Of a DNA stretch of 64,000 nucleotides, positions 1 to 12,424 are shown piece after piece. Source of the DNA: Tribonema minus (lineage: Eukaryota > Sar > Xanthophyceae > Tribonematales > Tribonemataceae); contig JAFCMP010000533.1 of the NCBI GenBank assembly GCA_017506865.1, positions 124,001 to 188,000 of the forward strand. Direction: 5' to 3'. The notes beneath the pieces were generated by a model. The model saw nothing but the letters and a program-made list of their open reading frames with translations. It was not told the DNA's origin and did no database searches. A program made the position numbers and the translations under genes. Every line of letters starts with the position of its first letter. The stretch's first letter is position 1.

Positions 1-260
1 CGCCCGCGCAAGACGCTGGCGCACTGGCGCTCGGACGACAGGTATGTACATACATGCATACCATACTTTTAACTACTTAGTATATTGAAGTTGATAGATC
101 ACCAGCAGGCGAGCGCGCAAGACCCTGGCGCATTGGCGCTCGGACGACAGGTATGTATGTACGTGTATACCATTCTTCAAGAAGTACTTCAAGAAGTAGA
201 TAGATGGATCTCAAGCAGGCGCCCGCGCAAGACCCTGGCGCACTGGCGCTGAGACGACAG
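1..260 (+). repeat. Triplicated ATG2 exon end plus splice donor
   Basis: Three copies of a ~109-bp unit hold the same 41-42 nt exon end (RKTLAHWRSDD-like) followed by GTATG. The exon ends lie at 41, 150 and 260. Copies 2 and 3 are also preceded by a CAG that could serve as acceptor. Copy 3 has TGA in the ATG2 frame (TCG changed to TGA), so it cannot code as the end of this exon. The first or second donor joins in phase to 1232. Confidence 0.85.
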
Positions 261-3200
261 GTATGGATATGTACATGATATTTCATACTTGGAGGAGTTT
301 ATGAGAGTTGATGTACCTATACCTACAGATCATGCAAGAGCCAAGTCGCTTGTTGCCATTTCAATCCCAGGCTGCCTGTCTCAAATGCCCTGTGCATGAT
401 TTTTTTCTTGGTCAGTGCCACTACCTGGGTAATGGCGTTGAACATCATACAGGTGCATTGTGCTTTGATGTCGGCAGCTGAAACTGCACTTGAGGTCCAC
501 ATTGGATCAGCCAAAGTGCTTTGGCTAGAACAGGTTTGCTTCTGATTCAAAGGGCACCTGTGTTTCAACATGCAGAGATGAAATATCTGTTGCTGAGCAA
601 GGCTCACTACGCTGGGTGTATATGCTGGGCACTTGTGCAACAATCATTTAGAGCATCGTGCAGATGGTTGCATCGCTGTGTGCTGAGGCTCGCAGCACGC
701 ACTGGTTTTGACGTGGATGATGCACACAGCATGGCAGGTCAGAATTTGTGGAAGTTCAGAAATATTGCAATACTTTGGCTGTCGTGAGGTGACGTGTGCC
801 TGCACGACGTTCACGCATGCAGCACCTGCGCAATGGCTATGATCCCTCTGGAAGCACGTCAATACTGTTGTCATCATATCATCGTGTTCATCGTATTATC
901 CTAATTGTCAAAGGCACTTTTTAACCCTGTGTGCCTGTGGCAATCCTCTCTGAGCGATGTCACGCTGACCACTCCACTTCCTCCACACCGCCCTTTACCA
1001 CCGCCACCCACGCGAGTGCCATCAGAGCATGTAAAGCCACTTGTGCCTGCACGAATTCCACGCATGCAGCACCCGTGCAATGGCTATGATTCCTGTGGAG
1101 GCACATCAACACTGTAGGCATCGTATTCGAAAGGCACTGTTTCTCCCTGTGTGCATGTGGCAAACCTCTCTGCGCATTGCCACGCTGACCATTCCACTTC
1201 CCTACTTCTTCCATGCTGCCTTCTACTGCAGCCACCCACGCGAGTGCCACCAGAGCATGGTCACCCTGCAGCTCACAGCGCGCAGCCCCGGCACCCAGGC
1301 CACCATCATCGCAGCTGCTCAGCACCCCCCCGGTAGCCCCTCTGCCCCCCGCACCCCCCTGGTCATAGGGGACGAGTACATGCTGCGCGTACGCCTACTG
1401 CCCCTGCACCTGAGCTTCGGCCAGCACACCATCGATTTCTTGACGGCATTCGCGCCGCCGCCGCCGCCGTCGAATGCTGCCAAGGCGTGTGGCAGTGATC
1501 AGGGTGGTGGTAGTGGTGGTGGTGATGATCAGCCTGATGAGATGAGCCTGTTCCTGCAGAGCTGCGACATTGGGCCGTTCAAGCTGCGCATCGACTACCA
1601 GCCGCGCCTCATCAACCTGCGCGCACTTCAGGTGAGTGGCACTCTGAAGTATTGCATAAATGACGGGCTTATGGAACGAGCTCACAGCTGTTTAGTATGA
1701 TTTCTGATATACGCGTGATCATCTGAAATGGGCTGAGGCTGGGCGCACTTCAGGTGAGTGGCACTTTGAAGCGTTTCATGACAGCTTTTATGGCACGTGT
1801 GAAGTCCACAGATGTTCGGTATAACCTTTGTTGTGTGCGTGTGCACTTTAGGTGAATTGCACTTTGAAGTGTTTCATGGAAGTCGCTGTTGTTGAATGTG
1901 CGAAGGCCACAGTTGTTCAGTACTTCCGAAGTATAAGTTCTGGCGCAAGCATCATTCATTTGAATTGCGCTGAGGCTGGGCGCACTTCAGGTGAATGGCA
2001 CTTTGAAGTATGTGCTGACAGCTTTTGTGGCACATGTGAAGTTCATAGATGTTCGGTATAATCTCTGTTGTATGCGTGAGCACTTCAGGCGAATGGTGCT
2101 CTGTAGTGTTTCATGACAGCCTTTGATGGAACGTGAGAAGTTCACAATCGATATACTCTTGTTATGTGCATGATCATTTCAATTGCGCCAAGGTTGAGGT
2201 GAGCGCCTCTAGCTGAGCACTGCTTGTGGTAGTTAACATCATCCATATCAGCGAGGGGAATAGTATCATCATCATCAGTGCATCAGAGCTGGGTGAGTGA
2301 AGTCGTGGCTGGCACTTGTCTTGCCGTGCCTTTCCTTGCCTTTTGTCTTCTTGTGTATGGTCCTCTTGTAGGAGTTTCATCCCTGCTACTTATGTTGCCA
2401 GCTCTGCACTCAAACACTGATGTCCACGTGCCTGGTGCCTGATGCCTGCCTCAGAATGGCGCATACCTGGAGCTCCTCAATCTCTTCCCATTGGAGGGCG
2501 TGGGCTTGCAGGTGCGTACAGTGCAAGTTCACCAACATAATCAAATGCGTCTGTGCACTGTGTTACACTTAGTCTACATCAAGTTTAGTGGCAACACTCC
2601 CAGTGCAATACTCCTGGTGTTTGTTCAATGCGTCAACGTGGGGACTACACCTGCGTGAGGTTTGCACGTGCATGACTGGTAGTTTTATGTTGAGACGCTG
2701 CAGCTGTGGTAAAGCACAACTTGAACTTGGTTGACACGGCAGAGCCCTGTGAAGGGAACCTCCTGCAACTTCACCGCTCACATGAACGTTGCACTTGCAC
2801 AAGTTCTGCAAGCACTGACTCAGGAAGCATACGCAGAGTATGCGCAGTGTAACTGCACCTCATCTGCATGGAATGTGGACTGCCACCGCCCTGATAGCAT
2901 GTCAACCAATGCCACCATTGACTGCACAGCCCTCATGTTCACGTGAAAGTCATCATCACGTGCCTGACGCTGCTGCTGACACCCTTTGACTGCATGCCTG
3001 CGGCAACGGTGCAGTCGACCCCATGTTTTTACTACGTATCTTAACACTAGAGTCATTTCCTTCTCCATACATGTGATTCAGGTGGAGAGGGTGCAGCTGA
3101 GTGGTGTTACGGGCTTTGCTGCTGTCGTGAACGCTTGTTTGGAATCGTGGGTGCGGGATGTGACAGGCAGCCAGGTACACTGCAATTTGAACTTCTCAAA

Positions 3201-6200
3201 TTGTTGATGACTCATTGCAGTGCATGTTGTACATCAGCTTCTGATCGTCCTAGGCAAGTGAAGCTATTGCAACAACTGCGCTGGTACGCCTACTATTCTG
3301 GTCAGTATGACCAGAAATGCTACAAACTTGCCACTTTGGCAATATGGGTCCTTTGGCAGCATCGGGGCGCAGTGGCGGAAGCTGCTGGAGGCTGTTGCTA
3401 CGCAGCACACCAGCAGGATGTCGGTCCTCGGTATAGCCAGTACTCTAGCATTAAAAGGCATAGCACTGGCACGCATACGCTCAGCTCTGTTGGCAGCGCT
3501 CCACATGGTGTACTCTTTGCATGTCATAACGCGGAGTCCAGGGTGGGACAGATGGACGAGGACTTGAAGGGGGGAGGGAGATGCCATCTAGCGATGTCGT
3601 GTAGCAATGCGCTGCATGGCATCTCGGCATGAAACACAAGCGCTCGTCATTGGGTTAGGGTTCCGGGTAGGGTCAGGTAGCGTGTACCTCAAAGCGTGTC
3701 ACATCACGGCTTCCATGGCGTTCTCATTGCACTGGCGATTGGTCTTGAAGGTTTCAGAAACAAACCCTGACAGGATCTCATATGGTGACGTGCTACGTCA
3801 GCCCGTGCTAATCCCTTCCCATTTTTGCCTCTCTGCATGTTCCATGTGCAGCTGCACAAGTTTCTGGCTGGCACTGCTGCAGTGCGTCCGCTTGTCAATG
3901 TCGGCAGGGGCATGGCCGACCTGGTGCTGGTTCCTCTCAAGCAGTACAAGCGGGATGGCAAGGTGAGAGCTGGGTGGTGCAGCAAACAGGTGCCAACACA
4001 CTTGATGGAGACTAAAGGGGTTTCTGTGCCATGTTCTTTAGATGTATGCACTCTCAGGCCTCTCTGCAATTTGCTGAAGACCATAAGATGCCAAAGGTAC
4101 CCTGTGTAATGTTTATCGAAGTATGCACTTCCAGGTCTCTTTGCCATTTTGCTCAAGATATCAGTTGCCAGAGGTCTTGTTGTGGGCTGCGAATGCGTGC
4201 GCACAAGGTGGTGCTTGGGATCATCACACCAGCAGATTCGTGTGCATCGGGTCACAACCTGTACTCGTCGTCCACACTATCCCAGTAGCCGCACTCGCAA
4301 CAATCCCTGACATCAGTACTATGTACAAAGCTGACGTTGTTTGTGGTACGCAGCAACTTCACTTGCACTAGCTATGCTCTCGTTCTTAATACTATCTGCG
4401 GTGCTGAAATCACACTGTCACATTGAGCGTTGCAGGCGAAAGAGTTGCCGTTCCAGATGACAAAATCTGCTTCGATGCAAGGAGATGGAGCTGGTTTATT
4501 GAGATGAACAACGCAATCTCTGAGCACATGTGATGAATGCCTGTTGAGACAAGCTGCGCCGTATCGGGAGATCCGTACAGTCAGTGCAACCAGGCATGTT
4601 GCCAATGATATGCTCACAGTGCGTATTACTGGCGCCTGGTTTCGTCTGCCTCTTTGTTGTGTCAGATCCTGAGGGGCATCAGGAAGGGAACAGCTCAGTG
4701 CGCAGGGCGTGTGCTGGCTGAGACGCTCAATACTTCATATAAGCTTGTCAGGTAATGCCAGTTTGCAGGCTCTCATAATGATTCGCTGCTAAAACTTGTG
4801 CTCTGCTGCTGTGGGATGTGAGCAGTTGACTCACCTCACCATACCTGCAGTAGAGCTCAATGACAAATGATAGCTGGTCGTTTACTCGGTCAAGAGGCAA
4901 GTTTCTGTATTGTGTCAAATAGAGCTCTCATGGCCACTTTCGGAAAATCATTTTGCTCGTGCTTGCACATGAAAGTATATAATGGTGCCACATGTTTCAA
5001 CGGTGGCAGTACCGCTTACGTACAATCATCGAGCTCGGTAGGAAATCAGGCTGCAGTAGTGGTGGTGTCTACGTTCACACTTATTTTTGCTATTAGCCAC
5101 GAAGTTGTTTCTTGAAAGCATCTATCTGCATGTTGCGTATGCTGCTTCAATGCACTTCAAATGGTGTTTGAAAGCTGCTTTCAGCATTCACAAAGCCGCA
5201 CTTTGCAGCGCTGCTCATAACGGCCGTGTTCTAATATGACAGAAGCTGAGCACAGCTGTGGTTTTTCCTGGCTAGCATTGGCTCACAGATTGTAGTCCTC
5301 CTCTTTGTGGGCAAGGGTACAGATATGTGTGCAGGACGACGCTGTATGAAACGTTCATCGAGGAATTCATTCTTGCAATCAGTGCTGGATGCAGTGCTGG
5401 TAACAGGCGTTCTTCACGTGTTTGGTGCACAGGCGCTAAATAGGCCTCATGCCAGCACCACTTCAGCCGGCATGGATGCTCAACCAACAGTGTCCTGCAT
5501 GAACTGATGACCAACGATAATGAGGACGCATCGATGCGCAACCTCAACTGTCCCGCATGAACTGATGACCAACGTGAACATCCTCATTGTGATGCAGATA
5601 TGTATCTAGGACGCTGGATGACATAGTCACGCCGGGTGCAGCAGATGGCACCAGCAGAGCCATGCAATGTTACGACGTACAGCCACGTGGCGTCATGGAC
5701 AGCCTGGAGCAGGCCTACGTCAGCCTCTCGAGAGAGGTGAGCATGCCTTGAACTGTTTGTTGACTACTTCGAAGTACAACGTAACTGTTTTACCTAGAAG
5801 AACATTTTCTGTGAGGCAAAGGGGCTCAAGCACGCTTTTGTGGCTCACACCAGTTCCAAAGAGCGCGACTGGTCTTCTGATCATGTCGAGGCGATTTCAC
5901 TGTCCCGTGTTAGTGTGCCCCTGCGGGAGAAGATGCTTATCTGAGCCGCTGTACTGCAATTCTGCACTTTGAAGTTGTTTGCTCTGCCGGTTGTTCAACA
6001 CGTATCAGCACAGATGCACATGCTGAGCAGTTGTGACCCACAGATCACTCGCAGGTCTCGCCACACTGCTGCTTGATGATTTTGTCAGGCTACAACTGCG
6101 CAACGCATGAATGTGTGTCCATCGTTACGTGTGCCATTCACTTTTGCCTATGAAGCGCCTGCCTGCTTTTGGGCTCAACGTTGATTGGCACATGCATGCA

Positions 6201-6497
6201 CATGCACATCGTTGCTACTGCTTGCTTCCTTTACATATGCAAAGTGACATTATTCCTCTGCTTGCTCGCTTGATCACCCCATCACAGGTTCTGTCGGCGG
6301 CACACACCATTGTTGCCATCCCATATGAAGAGCGAGAGGAGCTGGGTGGCTACGCTCGCACGGTAGTGAGGGCATTGCCTATCGCCGTTCTGAGACCCGT
6401 CATAGGTGCCACAGAGGCGGTGTCCTTTGCTCTGCTCGGATTTCGCAACACGCTGCAGCCTGGCAAGAAGAAAGAGGAGGAGGCGCAGTGGCAGTGA
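1..6497 (+). CDS. ATG2: ATG2, autophagy-related lipid-transfer protein, 3' part (5' end outside window)
   Basis: Exons read here: 1-41, 1232-1631, 2455-2511, 3082-3174, 3852-3962, 4666-4751, 5598-5736 and 6288-6497 (stop TGA). All junctions are AG/GT and the phases agree across every join. The product matches the C-terminal part of ATG2: a segment with LLPLHLSFGQ, then FKLRIDYQPRLINLRAL, LELLNLFPLEGVGLQ, VNVGRGMADLVLVPLKQY and the end block AAHTIVAIPYEE...RALPIAVLRPVIGATEAVS, which is the classic ATG2 C-terminal signature. ATG2 bridges the ER and the growing phagophore and moves lipids in a rod-like, VPS13-related groove. The protein ends in a short charged tail (GKKKEEEAQWQ). The first exon here is cut by the window edge. 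Small extra exons inside the long introns cannot be excluded. The introns carry tandem copies of exon edges (see separate entries). Identity is secure; exact splicing is inferred from sequence only. Confidence 0.93.
817..1262 (+). repeat. Diverged tandem duplication covering an ATG2 splice acceptor
   Basis: A block of about 240 bp occurs twice (about 817-1020 and 1061-1260). It includes GCAATGGCTATGATxCCT, the stretch GACCACTCCACTTCC or GACCATTCCACTTCC, and the exon start CCACCCACGCGAGTGCCA. The right copy contains the functional acceptor at 1231. The left copy, near 1003, has lost the AG context and is followed by TAA. Confidence 0.75.
1620..2115 (+). repeat. Five-copy array of an ATG2 exon end plus splice donor
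   Basis: The sequence GCGCACTTCAGGTGAGTGGCA at the end of the 1232-1631 exon recurs with small changes near 1745, 1845, 1980 and 2080. Each copy is followed by CTTTGAAGxGTTTCATGACAGC-like sequence. Four of the five keep CAG-GTGA or TAG-GTGA; the last has GGCGAA and is dead as a donor. The intron 1632-2454 is largely made of these units. Confidence 0.85.
3340..3605 (+). repeat. Dispersed repeat family, copy in ATG2 intron
   Basis: This stretch shares blocks with 8890-9045: GGCATAGCACTG, CACATGGxGTACTCT, then ATGGACGAGGAC, a G-run and AGATGCCATxTxGCGATGTCGT. It lies inside the ATG2 intron 3175-3851. It may be a degraded transposable element of unknown class. Confidence 0.6.
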
Positions 6498-8283
6498 TGC
6501 TCCAGAGGCAGTGCTCATCCGCACCATCGTTGCGTGTTCATACGCCTCACGTGCACCCCGCCCCGCATTTGTACAAGGGTGCGCAGGTGGCACTGCGTGT
6601 GCCGATCCCCGCGAGAAATGCTAGTTGAGTTTTTTTCTTCATACGCACCTGACAAAAACCGTTGTCACGAGATAAATGCACATGTACATGAGGTGTCTTC
6701 TGGTCCTTGTGGACGTCTTCTGCTGCATTGCTTGGAGTATGGTCTGTGCGGATTACGTACTTCTATGTGGTTCAACTATTATACGCTTGTCATCAACCGA
6801 TCAGAACCTCATGTTCCACATCATGTTCATGATTTGAACTGTGGCATCAGACAGCAGTGTCAACAATCAGTCTCTCACAAGGCTGTACGGTTTCGTAAAG
6901 CTTTGCACAGGCACATGCCACTTGTTGACAACACATGGGATGCACACGCACAGGCACTGGGCAGGGTCCGCCAATGGGCTGCATAAAGAGCCCCATCTCT
7001 AAACCTGACCCTTTTTTGAGTCGCGGTAGCTCAGTGCGCGCTGCTGCCACGCCACTCATTGCAGGTAGCGCAGCGTAGTGATGGGGGCACCAGCGGGCAA
7101 CAGCGCTCGCTGCATGCGACGTGCTGCTCGTCATTGTACGCTACACATGTGCAGTCGCTGTTGCACAAGTGGACTTGCCATTTGCGCTTCGTCTGTCCCT
7201 TCCTCACCCGCGCTGTAAACCGCTCGTCTGTCCCTTCCTCACCCGCGCTGTAAACCGCTGCATCACCCCCAACATTACCGTAACTTGATGTTTCGACACG
7301 GGTCATCCTGGCAGTAGGCAATACGCCCACACCAGCATTGATCGCAAATCACCAGACCGTCCTGAAACGCAGAGAACTCGAATGCCCACCACCGCGACAT
7401 TGGCAGCGACGGACCTGGTCAGCTGCCACACAAGGGGGTCTGCGGCGTTCAGCAGGCAGTGCGGCTGGCGCACAGCCGTTGCAGGTAGCTGAGCGCTGTA
7501 CTTGCGGCAGGATTTCCAGTGGGGCAGTACTGTAGGCACCAGTGACTCGGCATCGCCTTTGCTGGAGCCAGGTGGGACCAGCTGCTGACCTTCAATGACG
7601 TAGGTTAGGGGTAGGGTGAGAGTTAGGCTCGCCCGTGCGGGGGGGTTGCTCATCGGTGATGTTCCACTGCGCAGGCATACGCTTCAGAGTCTGAGCGGTA
7701 CCTCCTCAGCAGGCAGCGCTCTGGCCTGGGCCTGTTACGGATGTCTGTAACGAGCCTTTTAAGTGCTTTTACAGAAGTGCATCGCTTCTGGAATTGAGAG
7801 GCCAGACGCCAAGGTGCTACAGCACGTAACCTGGCACCTGGCCTCGAGCCCCGGCAGTCTCTCTGCTTTGAGCGGGGTCTGTGCTTGATGCATTTACTGC
7901 CTCTTCGAGTACTCGGCCTGATGGCGGTCGGCATTCCAAGCAGTTGTGATTGCCAGAGGGCAAGCCCCTCTCATGACGCAAAGCAGGGTCTCCCCTCTTG
8001 CGTTGTGGGCCGTTCTCATGACCAACAGCATGTCACGTACTGTTGATGATTAAATATTGGTCATCTATAAAGACTTGGAGGTACTCACAGGTAGCAGAAG
8101 AAGATTCCCTGTTTTAGTGCCAGCTGCTAGTAGAAGTATTTGTTGACGAAGAAACAGCCTATCGTATTCAGCTGATGTACTGTAGTGTAGGTCCCCCGCG
8201 ATGGTCTGCACCTTGACGTGGTGCGGGGGCTTGGCTCTGCCATGCAACAGTGATTGCTGAGCAGACCACATCTTAGCCCCGTC
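6498..8283. other. Intergenic region downstream of ATG2, no confident gene
   Basis: Open frames of 60-150 aa occur on both strands (the longest is 6534-6986, +), but none shows a recognisable domain or convincing splice structure. A 35-bp unit is tandemly repeated twice at 7190-7259. The ATG2 3' UTR and poly(A) site should lie at the left edge; no clear signal was identified. Confidence 0.5.
7190..7259 (+). repeat. Two-copy 35-bp tandem repeat
   Basis: The unit beginning GTCTGTCCCTTCCTCACCCG and ending in TGTAAACCGCT occurs twice back to back with essentially no change. Confidence 0.85.
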
Positions 8284-8333
8284 CTAACCCAAATCCTAAC
8301 CCTAACCCTAACCCTAACCCTAGCCTAAACCCT
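8284..8333 (-). repeat. Interstitial telomere-like repeat (TTAGGG type)
   Basis: CCTAACCC, AATCCTAACCCTAACCCTAA and so on, with variant units at both ends. Short runs of the same type occur near 10103-10120, 17486-17534, 44206-44222, 60165-60182, 60530-60556, 60655-60690, 60910-60930 and 63974-63986. Confidence 0.85.
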
Positions 8334-10102
8334 ATCACCAAGAGAGACCACAAGAAAGACCACATCTCGACCACGTCTCAGACATTGCATGCATGGCTAC
8401 TCCTGGGTTCCAGAGACCACAATAGAGACCACATCTTGATCACATCTCAGAGACTACATGCACTTCTAGCACAGGATCTCGAACAGACTCAACAACAACA
8501 CTCTGCTGATGACAACATGGTTGGCTGACATGTTTGCTGACGTGCTGATGTGGCAGATTTTGCGCGTCAATGTTGTAGCAAATGAACCATGTAGGTACCA
8601 CAGGCATGCTCCTTCAATGCGCATGTGGCGATTGTCCTTTGAGAACGGTCACCAGCTGCAGAGCCCACAGCTCATCTCACTCTCACGCTGCTGTTGTTGA
8701 GATTTTGTTGTGCTTGCTGCTTGTATGCACCCCTGTGCCCCTACTTCATATGGCATCACAGCACTGTGTCACAACTCATCTTCAACTTTGCTGAGCACTG
8801 ACACTCAGTTGGCAGTGTTACTCTCTGGATACGGCAGCAACGGGACCTGCGAGGCGGGTGTCAATGCCAGCCATCTGGCTTTGGAGGCATAGCACTGCCG
8901 CGCACACGCTTCACGCTTTCAGCAGTATTCCACATGGCGTACTCTCTGCGGGTGATGACAGATGGCGGACTTGAAAGAAGGCAGCAGTTGGATGAGGATG
9001 TAGGGGGGGGGGGGGGTCAGAGATGCCATTTGGCGATGTCGTTCAGTGTGATAATCAGTCAGCATTCAGACGCACCATGTTGCTAGATGCATACAGGCTC
9101 TGGTAGCAAGCTTGACACGAAGCATCTGGGCTTTTTCGCGCCCGCAAGCAAGAGAATAATAAGATCATACTCGTTTGGAACTTGTGGGCGCTGACTTTAC
9201 TGGAGCACATGCTCTCATGAATTGTGTCTTGCTTGTTGCTTGTCCACCCATGGCGCACCTCTGGCACGGTGGTGGTGCTATGCGTTGTCAGTCCTGCAGT
9301 GACGCACAAGTGGTCACCGTTATGTTAGTAATCAACTTGCATACGAAGTCGTGCACTTGACCTATGTAGTTTGTTCAAGATCTGTTGGAACTTGACCTAT
9401 TTAGTTTGTTCAAGATCTGTTGGAGCTCAGTTCGAGAACTTTCGCATGAGCAGAGTTGAGCTGGTATATGTCTAGGCTTGCTGTGCTTTGTGACACCACT
9501 TCCGTCGCTATGCACAGAAGGTGTATGTGTTGTTGCTGCCATGGCACAAGCTCAGGGCCTTCTGCATGGTGAGCATTGCGATGTCAACATTGCAGTGCAG
9601 CTTGGCACTGCAAATTACCTGCTGGATGGCAACGACAAGGCAGAAGGTGACAGTCACCCACTCCAGCACCAGAGCTGTTGTCAGCTCTTGATGATAGGAC
9701 CGCTACTTCAAATGACATGTGGCTAAATGGAGGAACTTGGGCATAGCACAGCGCAGTACTCACGAGTAGTGTTGTGTGCAAGTGCACACTACACTGCCTC
9801 GACTGCTGCTGCAGCTACACTCCATGTAGAAGTACGCAACAGGCAGGCATTGCAAACATGAAGTAAGCACGAAACAAGCAGGCATTGCAAACATGAAGGC
9901 AATGCACGTTTACAAGAACACCGTGTGTGACAGTCAACGAGTGGAGTGGAGCATGCCAGGCAAGTGTGTGTATCGACTGTACGCCAGGTGTTGTCGATGC
10001 AGCGTATCGTGCTACGCGTACAAAATATGCCCACATAGCGTGGTACAGGTAGGCTGATGATGCTCGCTGCTACTACCTCAGTGTTGACTACGCGGGCGTC
10101 CT
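8334..10102. other. Repeat-bearing non-coding region
   Basis: No gene is recognised. The region holds a copy of a dispersed repeat (8820-9260), with a 15-G run near 9002 and the block CATCTGGGCTTTTTCGCGCC at 9124. A 41-bp tandem duplication of CTTGACCTATxTAGTTTGTTC lies at about 9355-9425. Small open frames around 9478-9726 are not interpretable. Confidence 0.5.
8990..9260 (+). repeat. Dispersed repeat family, copy 2
   Basis: Contains a G-run, AGATGCCATTTGGCGATGTCGTT, then about 85 bp later CATCTGGGCTTTTTCGCGCC, then TGTTGCTTGTCCACCCATGG. The same block order and spacing recur at 13405-13655 and, inverted, near 53284-53455. Confidence 0.7.
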
Positions 10103-10539
10103 CTAACCCTAACCCTAAGTGTGGCCGACACCAGCAGGAAGCGGCCTCCCCTGCCGTCGAGAGTGAATGTGTCCGGCCCGCACACTGAAGTGGGGGTGCA
10201 CTAGACCGTCATTGTAATAGGCCAATATCACCGACACACTCAAGAGCAGGAAGCAGGCCAGGGCAACGCCGCAAGCACATCCGCCGCGGCGTCGGCGCCA
10301 GCTAAGAAGTGCGACTGCCTGGTAATGGCGCCAGGCCTCACAGCTGCGCCATGCGCTGGCATGCTGAGCGATAGCGTCACGTTGGTGCGTGGAGCCAGTG
10401 CTCCCACCCGCAGTCGCCGCACAGCATTGCGACAATATCGTCAATGCCTGGCAGCGGAACGTATCAACAACGCGCAAACTGCATGGTGCTGGCCAACAAC
10501 TTCAACATCAAAAACGAGCGCTCAGGCTGCCGCCGGCAG

Positions 10540-11926
10540 TCAAACTTCTATTCTTTGTCGCTTCTGGAAGTGGTTGGTGTCTGAGGTTGTTAAAGTTCTC
10601 TGCTCCATTCCTCCAGTCGCGTGTCGCGACTGCTGCGCCTCCGCCACCAGGGCACGGGCGCGCTGCTCCAGCGCGGCTGCAGCAGCGGCGCGCTCTGCCG
10701 CCATTTCTCCGCCGCTGTGTCGCATACGCTCCGCGGTTGCAGCGGCGACGCTCTCTGCCGCCATTTCTCTGCCGGTGTGTCGCGAACACTCCGCCTCCTT
10801 CTGCTCCTCGGCAGCACCGGCGCGCTCCCCCAGCGCAACTGCAGCGGCGCCGCTCTCTGACGTCATTTCTCCGCCGGTGTGTCGCACACGCTCCGCCTCC
10901 TCCTCCGAATCGGCCACCGTGGCTGCAGGGGCGTCGCTCTCTGCCGCTATTGCTGCCTGCACTCGGGAGGCGGTGCCATTGCTGTCTGCACTAGCTGAGC
11001 GGTCAGTTGATTCCTCCCCCGACTCACGTACGAGACCAGCAGGTGTTGCCTGCGCTGTTTGCCAAGCCGCGGGAGAGGGTTGTGGCGTCGCTACTGTCTG
11101 CACTGCGGCCACTGCGGCGTTCACCCCCATTGCGCTCATCTGCCCTCCTGCTGCATACAGGCCCGGCAATGGCACCCACTGTCCATGCGCCATCGGAGGC
11201 CATAGTGATCCTCCACCCACCATGGCCGTGTTGAGGTAGGGCACAGGGTATGTGCCAATCGCGTAGGGCAGCGGCATTGAAGAGCTAGCAGCACTCGGGG
11301 GCACAGGTGCGGTCCCGCCTGAGACACAAATGCACACACAAAGGTGGATAGCACAGTCATGCATCCCGTCGCTTTGATGCATACAGCACTCCAAGCGCAA
11401 ACGAATGACATTCAGGTGTAACTCTTTGAGGCTCCTGAGTGTACCTTAGGGCAGTCAACCTGCGGTCCCTACCAGGGCCTCTAAACCTGCAATGACCTAA
11501 GAGTGGAAAAGCCCACCTGCAAGTTCATCATACTTCCCAAGTATAGTTTTACATTCCATATGGATTACATTGCCGCCCCCCCCTCCACCCCCCTATGGCC
11601 CACAACCGCACTCACCAGATTGCACACCACCCGGCACTGGGTTGTGGTCACCGGCGTGCCTGGGTCGCGTTCTCCATGTTGCCAGCGCTGCCTGCTTCAT
11701 GACCTCAGGCGCAGTTGGGCAGCTGTAAACCAAATGCTCCTTCACTGTGGTGATGGCGCTTGTTGATGTGCGTTTCAATTCATCACAGTATGGGCATTTC
11801 CAGCCCCCTGTTGAACTGTCCTTGAATTCCTCCCGCAGGGTAGCTAATGGGGGCAGGACGGCACCAGTGCATGTAAGACAGTTAGGCACTACTGGTGAGT
11901 CGGCATCAAGGCCACCGTTCAACAGC
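10540..11926 (-). CDS. BED-type zinc-finger-like protein with alanine/glutamate-rich repeats (5' end unresolved)
   Basis: Two exons are visible: about 11926-11616 and 11318-10540. The donor GTGAGT (after 11616, phase 1) and the acceptor before 11318 join in frame. The first exon has WKCPYCDE...TTVKEHLVYSC, a Cx2C...Hx5C arrangement like BED or hAT-type DNA-binding fingers. The second is low-complexity, with four copies of a (R)HTGGEMxAES-like motif in an A/E/R-rich, probably coiled-coil region, and ends in FQKRQRIEV, a possible basic nuclear signal. No ATG opens the first exon in frame, so upstream exons are expected. It may derive from a transposase or be a domesticated DNA-binding protein. 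No transposase catalytic domain is seen. Confidence 0.6.
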
Positions 11927-12424
11927 AGTGCAAACCACTACAACAACTGCATCAATGACCGGCGCACTTGATGAACCAGTGCATCATGATGCAATGTTAT
12001 GCCAGTCTGTTGTCAAAACAAACAAGCACACCTGTCTGTTGCGCGCTATTTGCGCCTTGCATCTTGAGCAGCTGTGCTTCGGCTTTTCCAGCCGGTGTCT
12101 CGCCGCTGCTGACCGGTGCAGCTAGTGCACGGTGCAACACCACCTGCTCCCGCGATGATCTTTAGCTGCGCACACCTGGATGGATGTCCCACCACGCACC
12201 GCTGCTTGGTTCTTTTGTCCGATTCTTTCCCGCCAAACAAACTGCAAATTTGAAGTTTACCGAGGGTGTCCCCCCGTGCCCCTCCCCTTCCCCTTTTTTA
12301 GCCCCTATGGGGGCAGTATAGAGGGGGGGTGCCGGGGGACAACGTTCGAACACATGCGCAACAACGCGCGCTCCCTGCCGGCCGTCCGCATAGAGCTGCC
12401 GCAGCTGTACAGTAGATCATTGCA

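Noticed and set aside
1..260. CRISPR-like direct repeats with about 68-bp spacers
   Set aside because: The repeats are exon ends with splice donors in a eukaryotic gene; spacers are similar to each other and there are no cas genes.
7015..7085. tRNA-like start GCGGTAGCTCAGTGCG
   Set aside because: No matching acceptor stem, anticodon arm or T-loop follows at tRNA spacing.
10325..11239. Long plus-strand open frame of 304 aa
   Set aside because: It is the antisense shadow of the spliced minus-strand BED-like gene, whose exon phases and finger motif make sense.
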